The notes: generated from the sequence alone by a model not told the origin. Counted from the stretch's first letter, positions 17,579 to 27,321 are shown. The stretch: DNA of 33,982 nt from Robiginitomaculum sp. (GCA_027080345.1 JALWSB010000197.1:1-33982), one strand, 5' to 3'. Made by a program: numbers and translations.

Positions 17579-18007
17579 TGGATTACCCGGACAAGCTGGG
17601 TAATGACAAAACAAGGTGTCACCTGTGCAAAGGCAATAGCCTTATCCGGGGTCTGTAGTGACGTAATCTCTGCCCTATGGATCCCGGATCAAGTCCGGGA
17701 TGACACGCTTGAGCAGGCTTTACCTACCCCTCATCATTCTCCCACCACCCCACGCCGTCATTGCCCGGTTTATCCGGGCAATCCATGGTGAAGTGCCCTA
17801 TGGACCCTGCGGTTAAACCGAAGGGTGACGAAGGGAGGGAAGGACTGGACAGCTCCGGCAAGCCGGGTGATGCCAGGAAGATGGATTGATGGATGCGCCA
17901 TGTGTCATTACCCGATTCATTCGGGTAATCCAGAAATGAGTCACATCCTGCGCTGCCATATGAGGCGGCAATGCCTTGCTGGATTCTGGCGCGGGGGCCG
18001 GAATGAC
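17579..18007. repeat. cluster of TGGAT...ATGAC palindromic elements: 17579-17607(+), 17678-17704(+), 17757-17785(-), 17904-17932(-), 17980-18007(+, wobble), degenerate copy about 17845-17873
   Basis: Each has constant TGGAT / ATGAC ends and a 7-9 bp stem of differing sequence that stays self-complementary. Confidence 0.85.
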
Positions 18008-18024
18008 GAAGTAAGAGGTGCCTC

Positions 18025-19848
18025 TCAGCGGCGGCCAAACAGTTTTTCAATGTCTTTGAGTTTCAGCTCAACATAGGTCGGGCGGCCATGATTGCACTGG
18101 CCCGAATGCGGCGTGGCTTCCATCTGGCGCAAAAGCGCGTTCATTTCATCGACATTGAGCCGCCGCCCGGCCCGTACACTGCCATGACAGGCCATGCTGG
18201 AACAGACATCTTCGAGGCGCTCTTTTAGCGAAAGTGCCGTATCAAATTCGGCCAGATCGTCGGCCAGATCGCGCACCATGCGCGCCGCATCGACCGTGCC
18301 CAGCAAAGCCGGGGTTTCGCGCACAGCCACCGCGCCGGGGCCAAAGGCCTCAAGCACCAGCCCCAGTTCGGCCAACTCGTCCTTGCGCGCCAGAATGCGC
18401 GCGGCGCTGCCTTCATCCAGTTCAACAATTTCGGGCACCAGAAGGGCCTGCGCGGCGATGCCGGAATGCGCCAAAGCCTTTTTCATCTGCTCATAGACCA
18501 GCCGCTCATGCGCTGCATGCTGGTCAATAATCACCATGCCATCTTCTGTTTGGGCGACAATATAGGTTTCGTGAACCTGCGCCCGCGCCGCGCCAAGGGG
18601 CAAATGCTGCGCGCCCTCAACGGCTTGCGGCTCGGCCGCATCAAGGCGCGCGGACGGGGCGGTAAAGCCGCTAAACTGGCCGCTTTCGCCAAAACGTGGC
18701 GCTGGCCCGTCAGAGCGGGGCGCGCTGTGCCGCCCCCAGCCAGAGGTAATGGGCGCACCGGTAGGCGTATTTGCCCCCTCAATTTGCGCCTTGCCCAAAG
18801 CGTAACCCGCCGTTGTGGTTGCCGCCCGGTGGCCGGCACTTGCCAGACCGTGGCGCAAGGCCCCGACGATCAGCCCGCGCACCAGACCGGGGTCGGCAAA
18901 GCGCACCTCGGCCTTGGCCGGGTGGACATTGACGTCCACCTTGTGCGGATCGAGATCAACAAACAGCGCCAATGCCGGATGCCGATCACGGGCGAGAAAA
19001 TCCGCATAGGCCCCGCGTACCGCGCCGTGCAATAATTTATCGCGTACCGGGCGACCATTGACGAACATATATTGATGACGCGCCGATCCTTGATGATAGG
19101 TCGGCAGGCCGGCAAACCCGGTCACGCGCACATCTTCGCGTTCCTGATCAATGGCAATGGCGTTTTTGGCAAAATCACGCCCCAAAATATCATCCAGTCG
19201 TTTCAGGCGCGCATCGGCGTTCGATCCGCGCGCCAAAAGCCGTAAAGTGGTGCGGCCATTGCTGGTCAGGCTAAACCCCACATCGGCGCGGGCCATGGCC
19301 AGGCGCTTGACGACATCAGAGATGGCCATGCTTTCGGCGCGTTCGCTTTTCAGGAATTTAAGCCGCGCCGGCACCGCGTAAAATAAATCGCGCACCTCGA
19401 TACGGGTGCCGTGCAGCCCCAAAGGCGGGGCCGGGCGCGGGGCGGTTTCGCGCCCGCCTTCAAGGGCGAGCACCCAGGCGTCCTCACCCGCACCATGACT
19501 GGTGATCGACAGGCGTGCCACCGAACCGATCGAGGGCAATGCCTCGCCGCGAAACCCCATGGTCGATATGGCCAGCAAATCCCACGACCCATCCGCCGCC
19601 GGGGCGAGCTTGGACGTGGCGTGGCGCTGCACACACAGGCAAAGGTCGTCCCGGTCCATGCCGTGCCCGTCATCGACGACCAATATGCGGCTTTTGCCGC
19701 CATCCTCAATGGTGATGTCAATCTGCTGCGCGTGGGCATCGAGGGCATTCTCAACCAGCTCCTTGACCACGCTGGCCGGGCGCTCAACCACTTCACCCGC
19801 GGCGATGCGGTTGACAGTTTCAGGCGGGAGTTTGCGCAAGCGGCTCAT
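18025..19848 (-). CDS. mutL: DNA mismatch repair endonuclease MutL
   Basis: [38 protein letters not shown]...[11 protein letters not shown]...[10 protein letters not shown]...[23 protein letters not shown]-terminal [42 protein letters not shown]. Confidence 0.97.
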   Translation of the reverse strand: MSRLRKLPPETVNRIAAGEVVERPASVVKELVENALDAHAQQIDITIEDGGKSRILVVDDGHGMDRDDLCLCVQRHATSKLAPAADGSWDLLAISTMGFRGEALPSIGSVARLSITSHGAGEDAWVLALEGGRETAPRPAPPLGLHGTRIEVRDLFYAVPARLKFLKSERAESMAISDVVKRLAMARADVGFSLTSNGRTTLRLLARGSNADARLKRLDDILGRDFAKNAIAIDQEREDVRVTGFAGLPTYHQGSARHQYMFVNGRPVRDKLLHGAVRGAYADFLARDRHPALALFVDLDPHKVDVNVHPAKAEVRFADPGLVRGLIVGALRHGLASAGHRAATTTAGYALGKAQIEGANTPTGAPITSGWGRHSAPRSDGPAPRFGESGQFSGFTAPSARLDAAEPQAVEGAQHLPLGAARAQVHETYIVAQTEDGMVIIDQHAAHERLVYEQMKKALAHSGIAAQALLVPEIVELDEGSAARILARKDELAELGLVLEAFGPGAVAVRETPALLGTVDAARMVRDLADDLAEFDTALSLKERLEDVCSSMACHGSVRAGRRLNVDEMNALLRQMEATPHSGQCNHGRPTYVELKLKDIEKLFGRR

Positions 19849-19955
19849 GGCCCGACTGTTGCCGCGCCGATGCGCCAAGGTCAAGCCGGAAGGATGACAA
19901 GGGGAGCGCAATCACCGCCTGTACTATTACAAAAAAGACACTTGTGCCTCCAATA

Positions 19956-19970
19956 TGTTATGTTATTACA
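19956..19970. promoter_or_regulatory. putative Zur box (TGTTATGTTATTACA)
   Basis: 12 of 14 defined positions match the enterobacterial-type Zur core TGTTATANTATAACA; 62 bp upstream of the TonB receptor start. Confidence 0.5.
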
Positions 19971-20031
19971 TCACGAAATTTTTATTGCCCCTGTTTGCGA
20001 ACAAATCGGGGCATTTTGCACAGGAAATGTT

Positions 20032-22038
20032 ATGCGGTCTTTATTATGGCGTGCGTCGGCCCTTGGCGCGTTGGTTTTTGTTTTAAGCGGCCCGCTTGCC
20101 AGGGCGCAGGATGCGACACCCACCCCCGGCACAACGGCGCAGGAAAAACGCGAAGAAACCATTGTCGTTACCGCCTCGCCAGTGGGCGCGCGCGCCGAAG
20201 AGCTGTTACAGGCCATCAATGTGATGGGCGAAGAGGATTTGAGCGAAAGCGCCTCGGCCGGGCTTGGGGACATATTGGACGCCATGCCGGGCATTTCGAC
20301 CAGCGCCTTTGGCCCGGCGGCCAGCCGCCCGATCATTCGCGGCCTTGGCGGCGACCGGGTGCGTATGCTGGTCAACGGGGTGGGCATTATGGATGCCTCG
20401 ACCGCCAGCCCGGACCATGCGGTGCAGGCCGAAGCGCTGGAGGCCACCCGCATTGAAGTGGTGCGCGGCCCGGCGGCGATTGTTTATGGCGGCAATGCCA
20501 TTGGCGGCGTGGTCAATGTGATCGATGGCCGGATCCCGGAAAAACGCCTTGATGGGCGCGTCACGGGACGTTTTGTCGCCGGGGGGTCCAGCGTTGATAA
20601 CGGGACAATTATGGCGGCGCGGGTACGCACCGGCTCCGGGCCGTTTGTGTTGAACGCCGAGGCGGTGCGCCGCCATGGTAATGATGAAAGCATAGCCGGG
20701 TTTGCCCGTACGCCCGCCATTCGCGCGGTCGAGGGCGCGGGGCCAAAAGGCAGTTTGCCCAATTCGGACCTGACGTTTAACACCCGCTCCATTGGTGGCT
20801 CTTATGTGGGTGCGGGCGGCTTTGTCGGCGCGTCGATCAAGCGCGCAACATCCAATTACGGCCTGCCGCAAGAGGCTGATGCGCGCATTGATATGGCGCA
20901 AACCCGCATTGATGCGCGCGGCAAAATCGATCTGCCATTTGGTTTGATTGATCAGTTCAGCATCGATTTTGGCACGTCAGATTATCGCCATTTCGAGCTT
21001 GAAGGCGGGGCCATTGGCACCCGCTTTGACAATCAAGGCTGGGAGGCGCGTACCCGTTTGCATCAAAATGAAATCGCCGGATTTTCTGGCTCGTTCGGCT
21101 TTGATGGATCGCACAAAACCTTTTCGGCGCTGGGGGCAGAATCGTTTTTGCCCAAAACCCGCACCTCTGATCGCGGGGCATTTATCGCCGAGCGGCGCGA
21201 TTTTGGCGGCTGGGGTATTGAAACCGGTGCGCGGATTGAAAAACGCCGCCTGAGGACGGCCAGTGCGCAGCGTAAATTTACCGGTATCAGCGCTTCAGGC
21301 GGGCTTTTTTATCAGCCATCAAAAGATATATTCCTTTCCGCCTCGCTCACCCATACCGAGCGCGCGCCCACCGATATTGAGCTTTTTTCCGAAGGGCCGC
21401 ATCTGGCCGAAAGCACGTTCGAGCATGGCAATGCGGCTTTGAAAAAAGAAAAGGCCTTGTCGTTCGAGGGCATTGCCCGCGTTCATATTCTTGGCTGGGA
21501 CATGCATGTGAATCTCTTTCGCACGCATTTTGACAAATTTATATTTCTCAAACCCACCGGCGCGCAAATTGATGGTCTGAATGAATTTTCCTACACGCAA
21601 AGTAATGCGCATTTCGCCGGCTCCGAAATCAGCCTGCATCATGATTTATGGCGCGGCAACACCTGGACATTGCACGGCGATGGAGCGGCGGAATATGTCC
21701 GCGCCAAAACCGCAAACCTTGGCAATTTGCCGCGCATTCCGCCGCTGGAGATCACCGGCGGGCTGAACCTCGATACCGCGCGTTTTGAAAACCGCGCCGA
21801 GATTGTCTGGACTGATCGGCAAAACAAGCTGACGGCGTTCGAGACGCCAACCAAAGGTTCAACCATCATCAATTTAAGCACCACCTGGCGCCCGGATCCG
21901 CACAATGACGATGTGCGTCTGGTGTTCAAAGTCTCCAATCTGACCGATGCCACCCACCGCACCCATGCGTCTTTCCTTAAAGACCGGGTGCCCTCGCCGG
22001 GCCGTAATTTCTCGGCCCGTCTGGTTTATGATTTTTGA
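20032..22038 (+). CDS. TonB-dependent receptor, ZnuD-like
   Basis: Signal peptide MRSLLWRASALGALVFVLSGPLARAQ; plug ETIVVTASPVGARAEELLQAINVMGEEDL...GLGDILDAMPGISTSAFGPAASRPIIRGLGGDRVRMLVNG...PAAIVYGGNAIGGVVNVIDGRIPE; terminal aromatic residue ...RLVYDF. Confidence 0.93.
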   Translation: MRSLLWRASALGALVFVLSGPLARAQDATPTPGTTAQEKREETIVVTASPVGARAEELLQAINVMGEEDLSESASAGLGDILDAMPGISTSAFGPAASRPIIRGLGGDRVRMLVNGVGIMDASTASPDHAVQAEALEATRIEVVRGPAAIVYGGNAIGGVVNVIDGRIPEKRLDGRVTGRFVAGGSSVDNGTIMAARVRTGSGPFVLNAEAVRRHGNDESIAGFARTPAIRAVEGAGPKGSLPNSDLTFNTRSIGGSYVGAGGFVGASIKRATSNYGLPQEADARIDMAQTRIDARGKIDLPFGLIDQFSIDFGTSDYRHFELEGGAIGTRFDNQGWEARTRLHQNEIAGFSGSFGFDGSHKTFSALGAESFLPKTRTSDRGAFIAERRDFGGWGIETGARIEKRRLRTASAQRKFTGISASGGLFYQPSKDIFLSASLTHTERAPTDIELFSEGPHLAESTFEHGNAALKKEKALSFEGIARVHILGWDMHVNLFRTHFDKFIFLKPTGAQIDGLNEFSYTQSNAHFAGSEISLHHDLWRGNTWTLHGDGAAEYVRAKTANLGNLPRIPPLEITGGLNLDTARFENRAEIVWTDRQNKLTAFETPTKGSTIINLSTTWRPDPHNDDVRLVFKVSNLTDATHRTHASFLKDRVPSPGRNFSARLVYDF

Positions 22039-22077
22039 AGGGGTTTATTGACGCTTTTGGCGGGCCGGGTAATCCAA

Positions 22078-22249
22078 CACCCCTCACCCTTGCCCTCTCC
22101 CAATGGGAGAGGGAATTACGTTTGTGCGAGGATGAGGCCGTGGAAAATTTATGTCCTCTTCTTCGCTGGGCAGAGGGGATAAAAAAGAAGTGCGGCGTAC
22201 CTGCGCGGTACTTCCTCTCCCTTGGGGAGAGGAATGAGGTGAGGGGATA
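22078..22249. repeat. compound dispersed repeat: ccctcacccttgccctctcccaatgggagaggg (22081-) and inverted end cctctcccttggggagaggaatgaggtgagggga
   Basis: Left part near-identical to 6828-6865; right end in inverse orientation. Confidence 0.7.
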
Positions 22250-22321
22250 AGGTTCTCTTCATTATAGAAACGCCCAACGCCGCGCAATTGACGCTCCCTT
22301 TCCAGCATGGGATGATGGCAT

Positions 22322-23233
22322 ATGAATGGGCGCTTTATCATGCTCTGGCTGGCCAGTTTCAGTCTGATTGCAATGGCTGTCATGCTTGTTTTTGGTTCTG
22401 CCGGGCCGGGACAAAAAGAGCAAGCCTTACCCTCTCAAACAGAATACCCTTTCTCGCAAAATGAACTGAAAAAATTGCGGGCACTCGCCGAAATTGGCGC
22501 GCAGTGGAAGGGGCGCTGTTTGCCGATAGATACAGATAAAGAGGCGGCGTATGCGTCCACCTTTGATGCGGCGGCCCGGAGCGGGAATGTTGTGGCGCTT
22601 TTGTGCCGTAGTCTGGAATTTTTAAGGGCGCAGGACCCTTTAAACAATGCCTTTGCCTATCAGGATGTTACGCTGGCGCTTATGATTGCACCTGATTTGC
22701 CGCCATATATTGAGCGCGTTAAAACCCGGATTGCCGGGCTTTTGTCGCAAAGCCCGAAAACATGGGAGAGCCTCTCGCGGCGGCACTATGCCAAGCTGAT
22801 AGCCGCCGGGCTGGCTGGGCGTAAAAAGGTGATCGCACACACAATACCCGCAGAAGAGCGCTTTATGAAACTTCTGGATGGATACGAAAAAAAGCGGACC
22901 TATTGGCAGCACAAATGCCCAAATAAGGAGGAATATGCCTCTTTTCCAAAACCTTACGCCAACAGCATTTATAATATCATCGAAGAGGCCGCCTATCAGA
23001 ATGACATTGAGGCCATGCTGTGTGCAGCCCGGAACCCGATCAGGGATGAAACACCGGCTTTGCAGGAAAGCGCCTATTTTTGGTATGTGCTGGCCAGTTT
23101 GACCGCACCGAAAAAGGCACCGCAAATAAAAAAGGAAATGCAGGCCCTGGCCGTAACCATGGATGCCACCTCTGTGCAGGCTGCGCGAAACAGGGCAGAG
23201 CGCTGGTATGCGGGCGTGGGGGGTAAAGCCTGA
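22322..23233 (+). CDS. hypothetical membrane-anchored/exported protein with two diverged internal repeats
   Basis: 303 aa ORF with N-terminal hydrophobic segment; WKGRC...NVVALLCRS...AFAYQDVTLALMIAP aligns with WQHKC...DIEAMLCAA...ESAYFWYVLASLTAP. Confidence 0.65.
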   Translation: MNGRFIMLWLASFSLIAMAVMLVFGSAGPGQKEQALPSQTEYPFSQNELKKLRALAEIGAQWKGRCLPIDTDKEAAYASTFDAAARSGNVVALLCRSLEFLRAQDPLNNAFAYQDVTLALMIAPDLPPYIERVKTRIAGLLSQSPKTWESLSRRHYAKLIAAGLAGRKKVIAHTIPAEERFMKLLDGYEKKRTYWQHKCPNKEEYASFPKPYANSIYNIIEEAAYQNDIEAMLCAARNPIRDETPALQESAYFWYVLASLTAPKKAPQIKKEMQALAVTMDATSVQAARNRAERWYAGVGGKA

Positions 23234-23350
23234 GTCTGGAGCGGTTGGGGAAGGTGCTTGTTTAGGGCCTCCCGTGTAAATCGGGGAATCCAGTATCCCC
23301 TCACCACAATTGACTCATGCGCGCCGCGCCTCTATAGGCACGGTTAAATC

Positions 23351-23445
23351 CGTACAGCGCTTCTGTACGCTTTACCTGCACAGCCGGACATGAGCCGGGG
23401 GAGGCAGGCGAGGCACCCCGCCCGGCGAAGACTCGCTCAGCGGGG
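23351..23445 (+). ncRNA. putative structured leader upstream of ffh (three hairpins)
   Basis: CGTACAG-cgctt-CTGTACG (23351-23369); CCTGC 23375-23379 / GCAGG 23404-23408 enclosing CCGG/CCGG; CCCCGC 23416-23421 / GCGGGG 23440-23445 enclosing GCGA-agac-TCGC. Confidence 0.4.
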
Positions 23446-23488
23446 CGTTTGGCGTTGTGCATTGTTTGGAGGCTCATGAGGAGCGCAC

Positions 23489-24976
23489 ATGTTCGAGGCC
23501 CTTGGCGAAAAACTTGGCGGCGTTTTTGATACGCTTACCGGGCGCGGCTCGTTAAGCGAAAAAGACGTGCGCGCGGCTATGCGCGACGTGCGTGTGGCCT
23601 TGTTGGAAGCCGATGTCGCTTTGCCGGTGGTCAAGGATTTTATCGACAAGGCGCAAAGTGAAGCGGTCGGTGACAAGGTGTTACGATCGGTCACACCAGG
23701 TCAGCAAGTGGTCAAAATCGTTCATGATGGTCTTGTTACCATGCTGGGCGGTGATGAAGAGCCCGCGCCCTGGATCAATCTGCACGCCGCGCCGCCGGTG
23801 GCTGTGCTTATGGCGGGTCTGCAAGGTTCCGGTAAAACCACCACGGCGGCCAAAATCGCCCTGCGTCTTAAAAAGCGCGAAAACAAAAAAACATTGTTGG
23901 CGTCTTTGGATACCCGCCGCCCCGCCGCGATGGAACAATTGGCGCAATTGGGGGCGCAGGCCGGGGTCGATGTTTTGCCGATTGTGGCGGGCCAGACGGC
24001 GGTGGATATTGCCAAGCGGGCGATGAATGCGGCGCGGCTTGGCGGCTATGATGTGGTTATTCTGGACACCGCCGGGCGCACGTCGATAGATGAAGATCTG
24101 ATGAGCGAAGCGGCGGCCATTGCCGCTGTCGCCAAACCGACCGAAACGCTGTTGGTGGCTGATGCGCTAACCGGCCAGGACGCGGTGGAAACGGCAAGAA
24201 GGTTTAATGATCGTTTGCCGCTGACCGGGCTGGTGCTGACCCGTATGGACGGCGATGCCCGCGGCGGCGCGGCGCTTTCCATGCGCGCGGTAACGGGATT
24301 GCCGGTAAAATTGCTGGGCGTGTCGGAAAAGCTCGACGGTCTGGATGAGTTTGATGCCAAGCGTATTGCCGGGCGCATTTTGGGCCAGGGCGATGTCGTC
24401 TCGCTGGTAGAAAAAGCCGCCGAAACGCTGGACGCGGAAAAAGCGGAAAAAATCGCTGCCAAGATGAAAAAGGGCGCGTTTGACCTTGAAGATCTGGCCG
24501 AACAGCTACGCCAATTACAAAAAATGGGCGGCATGCAATCCATTCTTGGCATGTTGCCGGGCATGGGCAAAATCAAAAAACAAATGGCCGGCATGGATAT
24601 GGACGAAGCCATATTCAAACGCCAGGAAGCGATTATTTCGTCAATGACCCGCGAAGAGCGCGCCAAGCCGGCGATCATCAAGGCATCGCGTAAAAAACGT
24701 ATTGCTGCCGGGTCCGGTACCGATGTGCCGCAGGTCAATCAATTGCTGAAAATGCATAAGCAAATGGCCGGCATGATGAAAAAAATGGGGCGCGGCGGCC
24801 GCAAAGGCATGATGAGTGCCCTTGGTGGCCTGGGGGCTGGAATGGGAAGCGGTGGCATGCCCCCCGGCATGGGCGGCGGCATGGACCCCAATGCCTTGAA
24901 GAATTTGGAAGGTGGCGGTTTGCCGGGCCTTCCCGGTGCAGGCGGGGGATTGCCCGGTCTGCCTAAAAAGAAATGA
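23489..24976 (+). CDS. ffh: signal recognition particle protein Ffh
   Basis: 495 aa; GLQGSGKTTTAAKIA, DTRRPAAMEQL, LDTAGRTSIDE, TRMDGDARGGAALS, Met-rich M domain; Gly/Pro/Met-rich tail. Confidence 0.97.
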   Translation: MFEALGEKLGGVFDTLTGRGSLSEKDVRAAMRDVRVALLEADVALPVVKDFIDKAQSEAVGDKVLRSVTPGQQVVKIVHDGLVTMLGGDEEPAPWINLHAAPPVAVLMAGLQGSGKTTTAAKIALRLKKRENKKTLLASLDTRRPAAMEQLAQLGAQAGVDVLPIVAGQTAVDIAKRAMNAARLGGYDVVILDTAGRTSIDEDLMSEAAAIAAVAKPTETLLVADALTGQDAVETARRFNDRLPLTGLVLTRMDGDARGGAALSMRAVTGLPVKLLGVSEKLDGLDEFDAKRIAGRILGQGDVVSLVEKAAETLDAEKAEKIAAKMKKGAFDLEDLAEQLRQLQKMGGMQSILGMLPGMGKIKKQMAGMDMDEAIFKRQEAIISSMTREERAKPAIIKASRKKRIAAGSGTDVPQVNQLLKMHKQMAGMMKKMGRGGRKGMMSALGGLGAGMGSGGMPPGMGGGMDPNALKNLEGGGLPGLPGAGGGLPGLPKKK

Positions 24977-25018
24977 GTTTTGTGAATTGTTTTAAATTGC
25001 CAATGTAAGGAAAAGAAA

Positions 25019-25435
25019 ATGGCTGTTAAAATTCGTCTCGCGCGTGGTGGCTCCAAAAAGCGCCCGTATTACCGTATTGTTGTTGCCGATGTCCGCAGCC
25101 CTCGTGATGGCCGCTATATCGAAAAGATTGGCACGCACAATCCGCTTTTGCCCAAAGACCATGATGATCGCATTAAAATTGATCTCGAACGGGCTAAATA
25201 CTGGCTGGAGAAAGGCGCGCAGCCGACCGACCGCGTGGCGCGCTTTTTGGCCGCTGAAGGCCTGGTCAAATGGGAACATGGCAATAATCCCAACAAGGGC
25301 AAGCCGCACGCCAAGGCCGTGGAACGCGCCGCTGAAAAAGCCGAAAAAGAAGCCGCTTTGAAAGAAGCTGCTGAGGCCCCTGCGGCGGAGACTCCTGCCG
25401 AGGAAGCACCTGCGGAAGCGGCGACTGAGAGCTAA
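25019..25435 (+). CDS. rpsP: 30S ribosomal protein S16 with Ala/Glu-rich C-terminal extension
   Basis: [44 protein letters not shown]. Confidence 0.98.
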   Translation: MAVKIRLARGGSKKRPYYRIVVADVRSPRDGRYIEKIGTHNPLLPKDHDDRIKIDLERAKYWLEKGAQPTDRVARFLAAEGLVKWEHGNNPNKGKPHAKAVERAAEKAEKEAALKEAAEAPAAETPAEEAPAEAATES

Positions 25436-25447
25436 TACACGCTTTGT

Positions 25448-25474
25448 GTCATCCCGGACTTGATCCGGGATCCA
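25448..25474 (-). repeat. palindromic element TGGATCCCGGATCAAGTCCGGGATGAC
   Basis: Identical 27 bp to the copy at 17678-17704, opposite orientation. Confidence 0.85.
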
Positions 25475-25488
25475 TTACGACTCACCAC

Positions 25489-25514
25489 TGGACCCCGGCT
25501 TTCGCCGGGGTGAC
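25489..25514 (+). repeat. palindromic element TGGACCCCGGCTTTCGCCGGGGTGAC
   Basis: ACCCCGGC/GCCGGGGT stem, tttc loop, same family flanks. Confidence 0.8.
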
Positions 25515-25554
25515 GCGCCTTGTTTTACGCTGGTCTTAAGGATGGGAAAGGTGA

Positions 25555-26127
25555 ATGGCCAAACCTGATCAAAAACCTGTTCTTGTGGCCGCCATTGCCG
25601 GGGCGTTTGGTGTAAAGGGCGAAGTGCGCCTGAAATCCTTTACCCAAGACCCGGCGGCGTGTCTGGCGTACGCGCCTTTTGTGGACAAGGACGGCAACCC
25701 GCTTTTGAGCATTATATCTTCACGAAAAATCAAGGGTGGTTTCGCGGTTTTTACCAAAGAGATCAAAACCCGCGAACAGGCCGAGGCGCAAAAATCAACC
25801 AGGCTTTATGCGTTTCGCGAAAAGTTTGCGCCAACGGACGAAGACGATTTTTACCAGTCCGATCTTGTGGGCTTGAAGGCTGAAGATGAAAAGGGCGCAC
25901 CGCTGGGTCGCATCAAGGCGGTGCTCAATTTTGGCGCCGGTGATTTACTGGAAATTGTCCAGACGCCGGGTGTTGCGCAAAGCTGGACCATCCCGTTTAC
26001 CAAAGCCTGCGTGCCGCATGTTGATGTGGCAGGCGGCAAAGTGGTGCTGGCTGATGCGCCGGTCTATTATGACAACATCAATGCGGGGCCGGATGACAGG
26101 CCGGATGTAGAGGGTGAAACACCATGA
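25555..26127 (+). CDS. rimM: ribosome maturation factor RimM
   Basis: [25 protein letters not shown]...[32 protein letters not shown]; between rpsP and trmD. Confidence 0.96.
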   Translation: MAKPDQKPVLVAAIAGAFGVKGEVRLKSFTQDPAACLAYAPFVDKDGNPLLSIISSRKIKGGFAVFTKEIKTREQAEAQKSTRLYAFREKFAPTDEDDFYQSDLVGLKAEDEKGAPLGRIKAVLNFGAGDLLEIVQTPGVAQSWTIPFTKACVPHVDVAGGKVVLADAPVYYDNINAGPDDRPDVEGETP

Positions 26128-26843
26128 CCGCGCCCTTCAAAGCCAGTGTTTTAACCCTCACGCCGGACGCCTGGCCGGGGGTTTTGGGGGTGTCTTTGAT
26201 CGGTCGCGCCTTAAAGACTGAAAAATGGCAGCTTGAAACGCTGGACATTCGGTCGTTTTCGCATCATAAGCACGCCTCCGTTGACGATACGCCTGCTGGC
26301 GGCGGCCCTGGTATGGTGCTGCGCCCGGATGTGGCGGCAACGGCGATTGACGCGGTGGCCCAGAACGGGCGGCCGTTGATCCATCTCAGCCCCCGGGGCA
26401 AGCCGCTGAGCCAGGCGAAAGTCAGGCAATGGGCGGCGGGTCCGGGGCTGGTGCTGTTTTGCGGGCGCTTTGAAGGGCTTGATGAGCGAGTCATCGAGGC
26501 GCGCGAAATGGAAGAGGTCAGTGTCGGCGACTACGTTCTCGCAGGCGGGGATGTGGCGGCGCAGGTCATTATCGAGGCGTGTGTGCGGCTTATTCCCGGG
26601 GTTTTGGGCGGGGCCGGATCGACGCTTGAAGAGAGTTTTGAAGGCGGTGGCCTTCTCGAATACCCTCATTATACGCGGCCACGCGTATGGGAGGGGCGAG
26701 AGATTCCGCCGGTTTTATTGTCCGGGGACCATGGCGCGGTGGCGCGGTGGCGTTTGGACGAGGCATTGAAAATAACGAAGGCGCGTCGGCCCGATTTACT
26801 GGCCGACAAGACGCGCAAGGAGAGTAGTGATGAATGTGATTGA
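26124..26843 (+). CDS. trmD: tRNA (guanine37-N1)-methyltransferase
   Basis: [52 protein letters not shown]: TrmD knot motif. Confidence 0.97.
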   Translation: MTAPFKASVLTLTPDAWPGVLGVSLIGRALKTEKWQLETLDIRSFSHHKHASVDDTPAGGGPGMVLRPDVAATAIDAVAQNGRPLIHLSPRGKPLSQAKVRQWAAGPGLVLFCGRFEGLDERVIEAREMEEVSVGDYVLAGGDVAAQVIIEACVRLIPGVLGGAGSTLEESFEGGGLLEYPHYTRPRVWEGREIPPVLLSGDHGAVARWRLDEALKITKARRPDLLADKTRKESSDECD

Positions 26844-27246
26844 AGAACTGGAAGCCGAAGAAGCCAAACGGGTTCTTGGTGACAAGCAAATCCCGGATTT
26901 TTCCGCTGGTGACACCGTGCGGGTTCAGGTGCGCATCAAGGAAGGCACGCGCGAGCGCTTGCAGGCCTTTGAAGGCGTCTGCATTGCCCGCAATGGCGGC
27001 GGCCTGAACGAAAGTTTCACGGTGCGCAAATTGTCCTTTGGTGAAGGTGTGGAACGGGTCTTCCCGCTCTATTCGCCCAATGTCGACAGCATTGAAGTCA
27101 AGCGCCGGGGCAAGGTACGGCGCGCCAAGCTCTATTATTTGCGTGGCCTGACCGGCAAGGCGGCCCGGATCGCCGAACGCACCACGGGGCGCGGCATGGC
27201 TGAAGCCCGCGCGCGGCGTGGTAAAAAAGGTAAAAAGACCTCTTGA
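26830..27246 (+). CDS. rplS: 50S ribosomal protein L19
   Basis: [91 protein letters not shown]. Confidence 0.98.
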   Translation: MNVIEELEAEEAKRVLGDKQIPDFSAGDTVRVQVRIKEGTRERLQAFEGVCIARNGGGLNESFTVRKLSFGEGVERVFPLYSPNVDSIEVKRRGKVRRAKLYYLRGLTGKAARIAERTTGRGMAEARARRGKKGKKTS

Positions 27247-27271
27247 GGCCTTAACCCTTTTTATGATTTTG

Positions 27272-27303
27272 AAAAACCCGGTCTCAATGGCCGGGTTTTT
27301 TTT
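27272..27303 (+). terminator. Rho-independent terminator after rplS
   Basis: AAAAACCCGG-tctcaatgg-CCGGGTTTTTTTT. Confidence 0.9.
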
Positions 27304-27321
27304 ATGTCCTGACCTAGATGT

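Noticed and set aside
17579-18007. CRISPR array
   Set aside because: Repeats are in both orientations, stems vary, spacing is irregular and no cas genes are present.
19411-20031. N-terminal extension of the TonB receptor ORF
   Set aside because: Antisense to mutL; the real start at 20032 has a clear signal peptide and an RBS-like AGGAAA upstream.
20206-20901. 231-aa minus-strand ORF inside the TonB receptor
   Set aside because: Shadow ORF opposite a gene with strong protein-level evidence.
23310-23488. 4.5S/SRP RNA gene next to ffh
   Set aside because: The conserved GGAAGCAGC apical signature is not present; kept only as a putative leader structure.
24780-24976. Gly/Met/Pro-rich repeats at the Ffh C-terminus as a novel domain
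   Set aside because: Low-complexity tails after the M domain are frequent in this lineage; no specific signal here.
25310-25435. Ala/Glu-rich C-terminal tail of S16 as an unusual fusion
   Set aside because: Such low-complexity tails are common in alphaproteobacterial S16 proteins and do not indicate a new domain.
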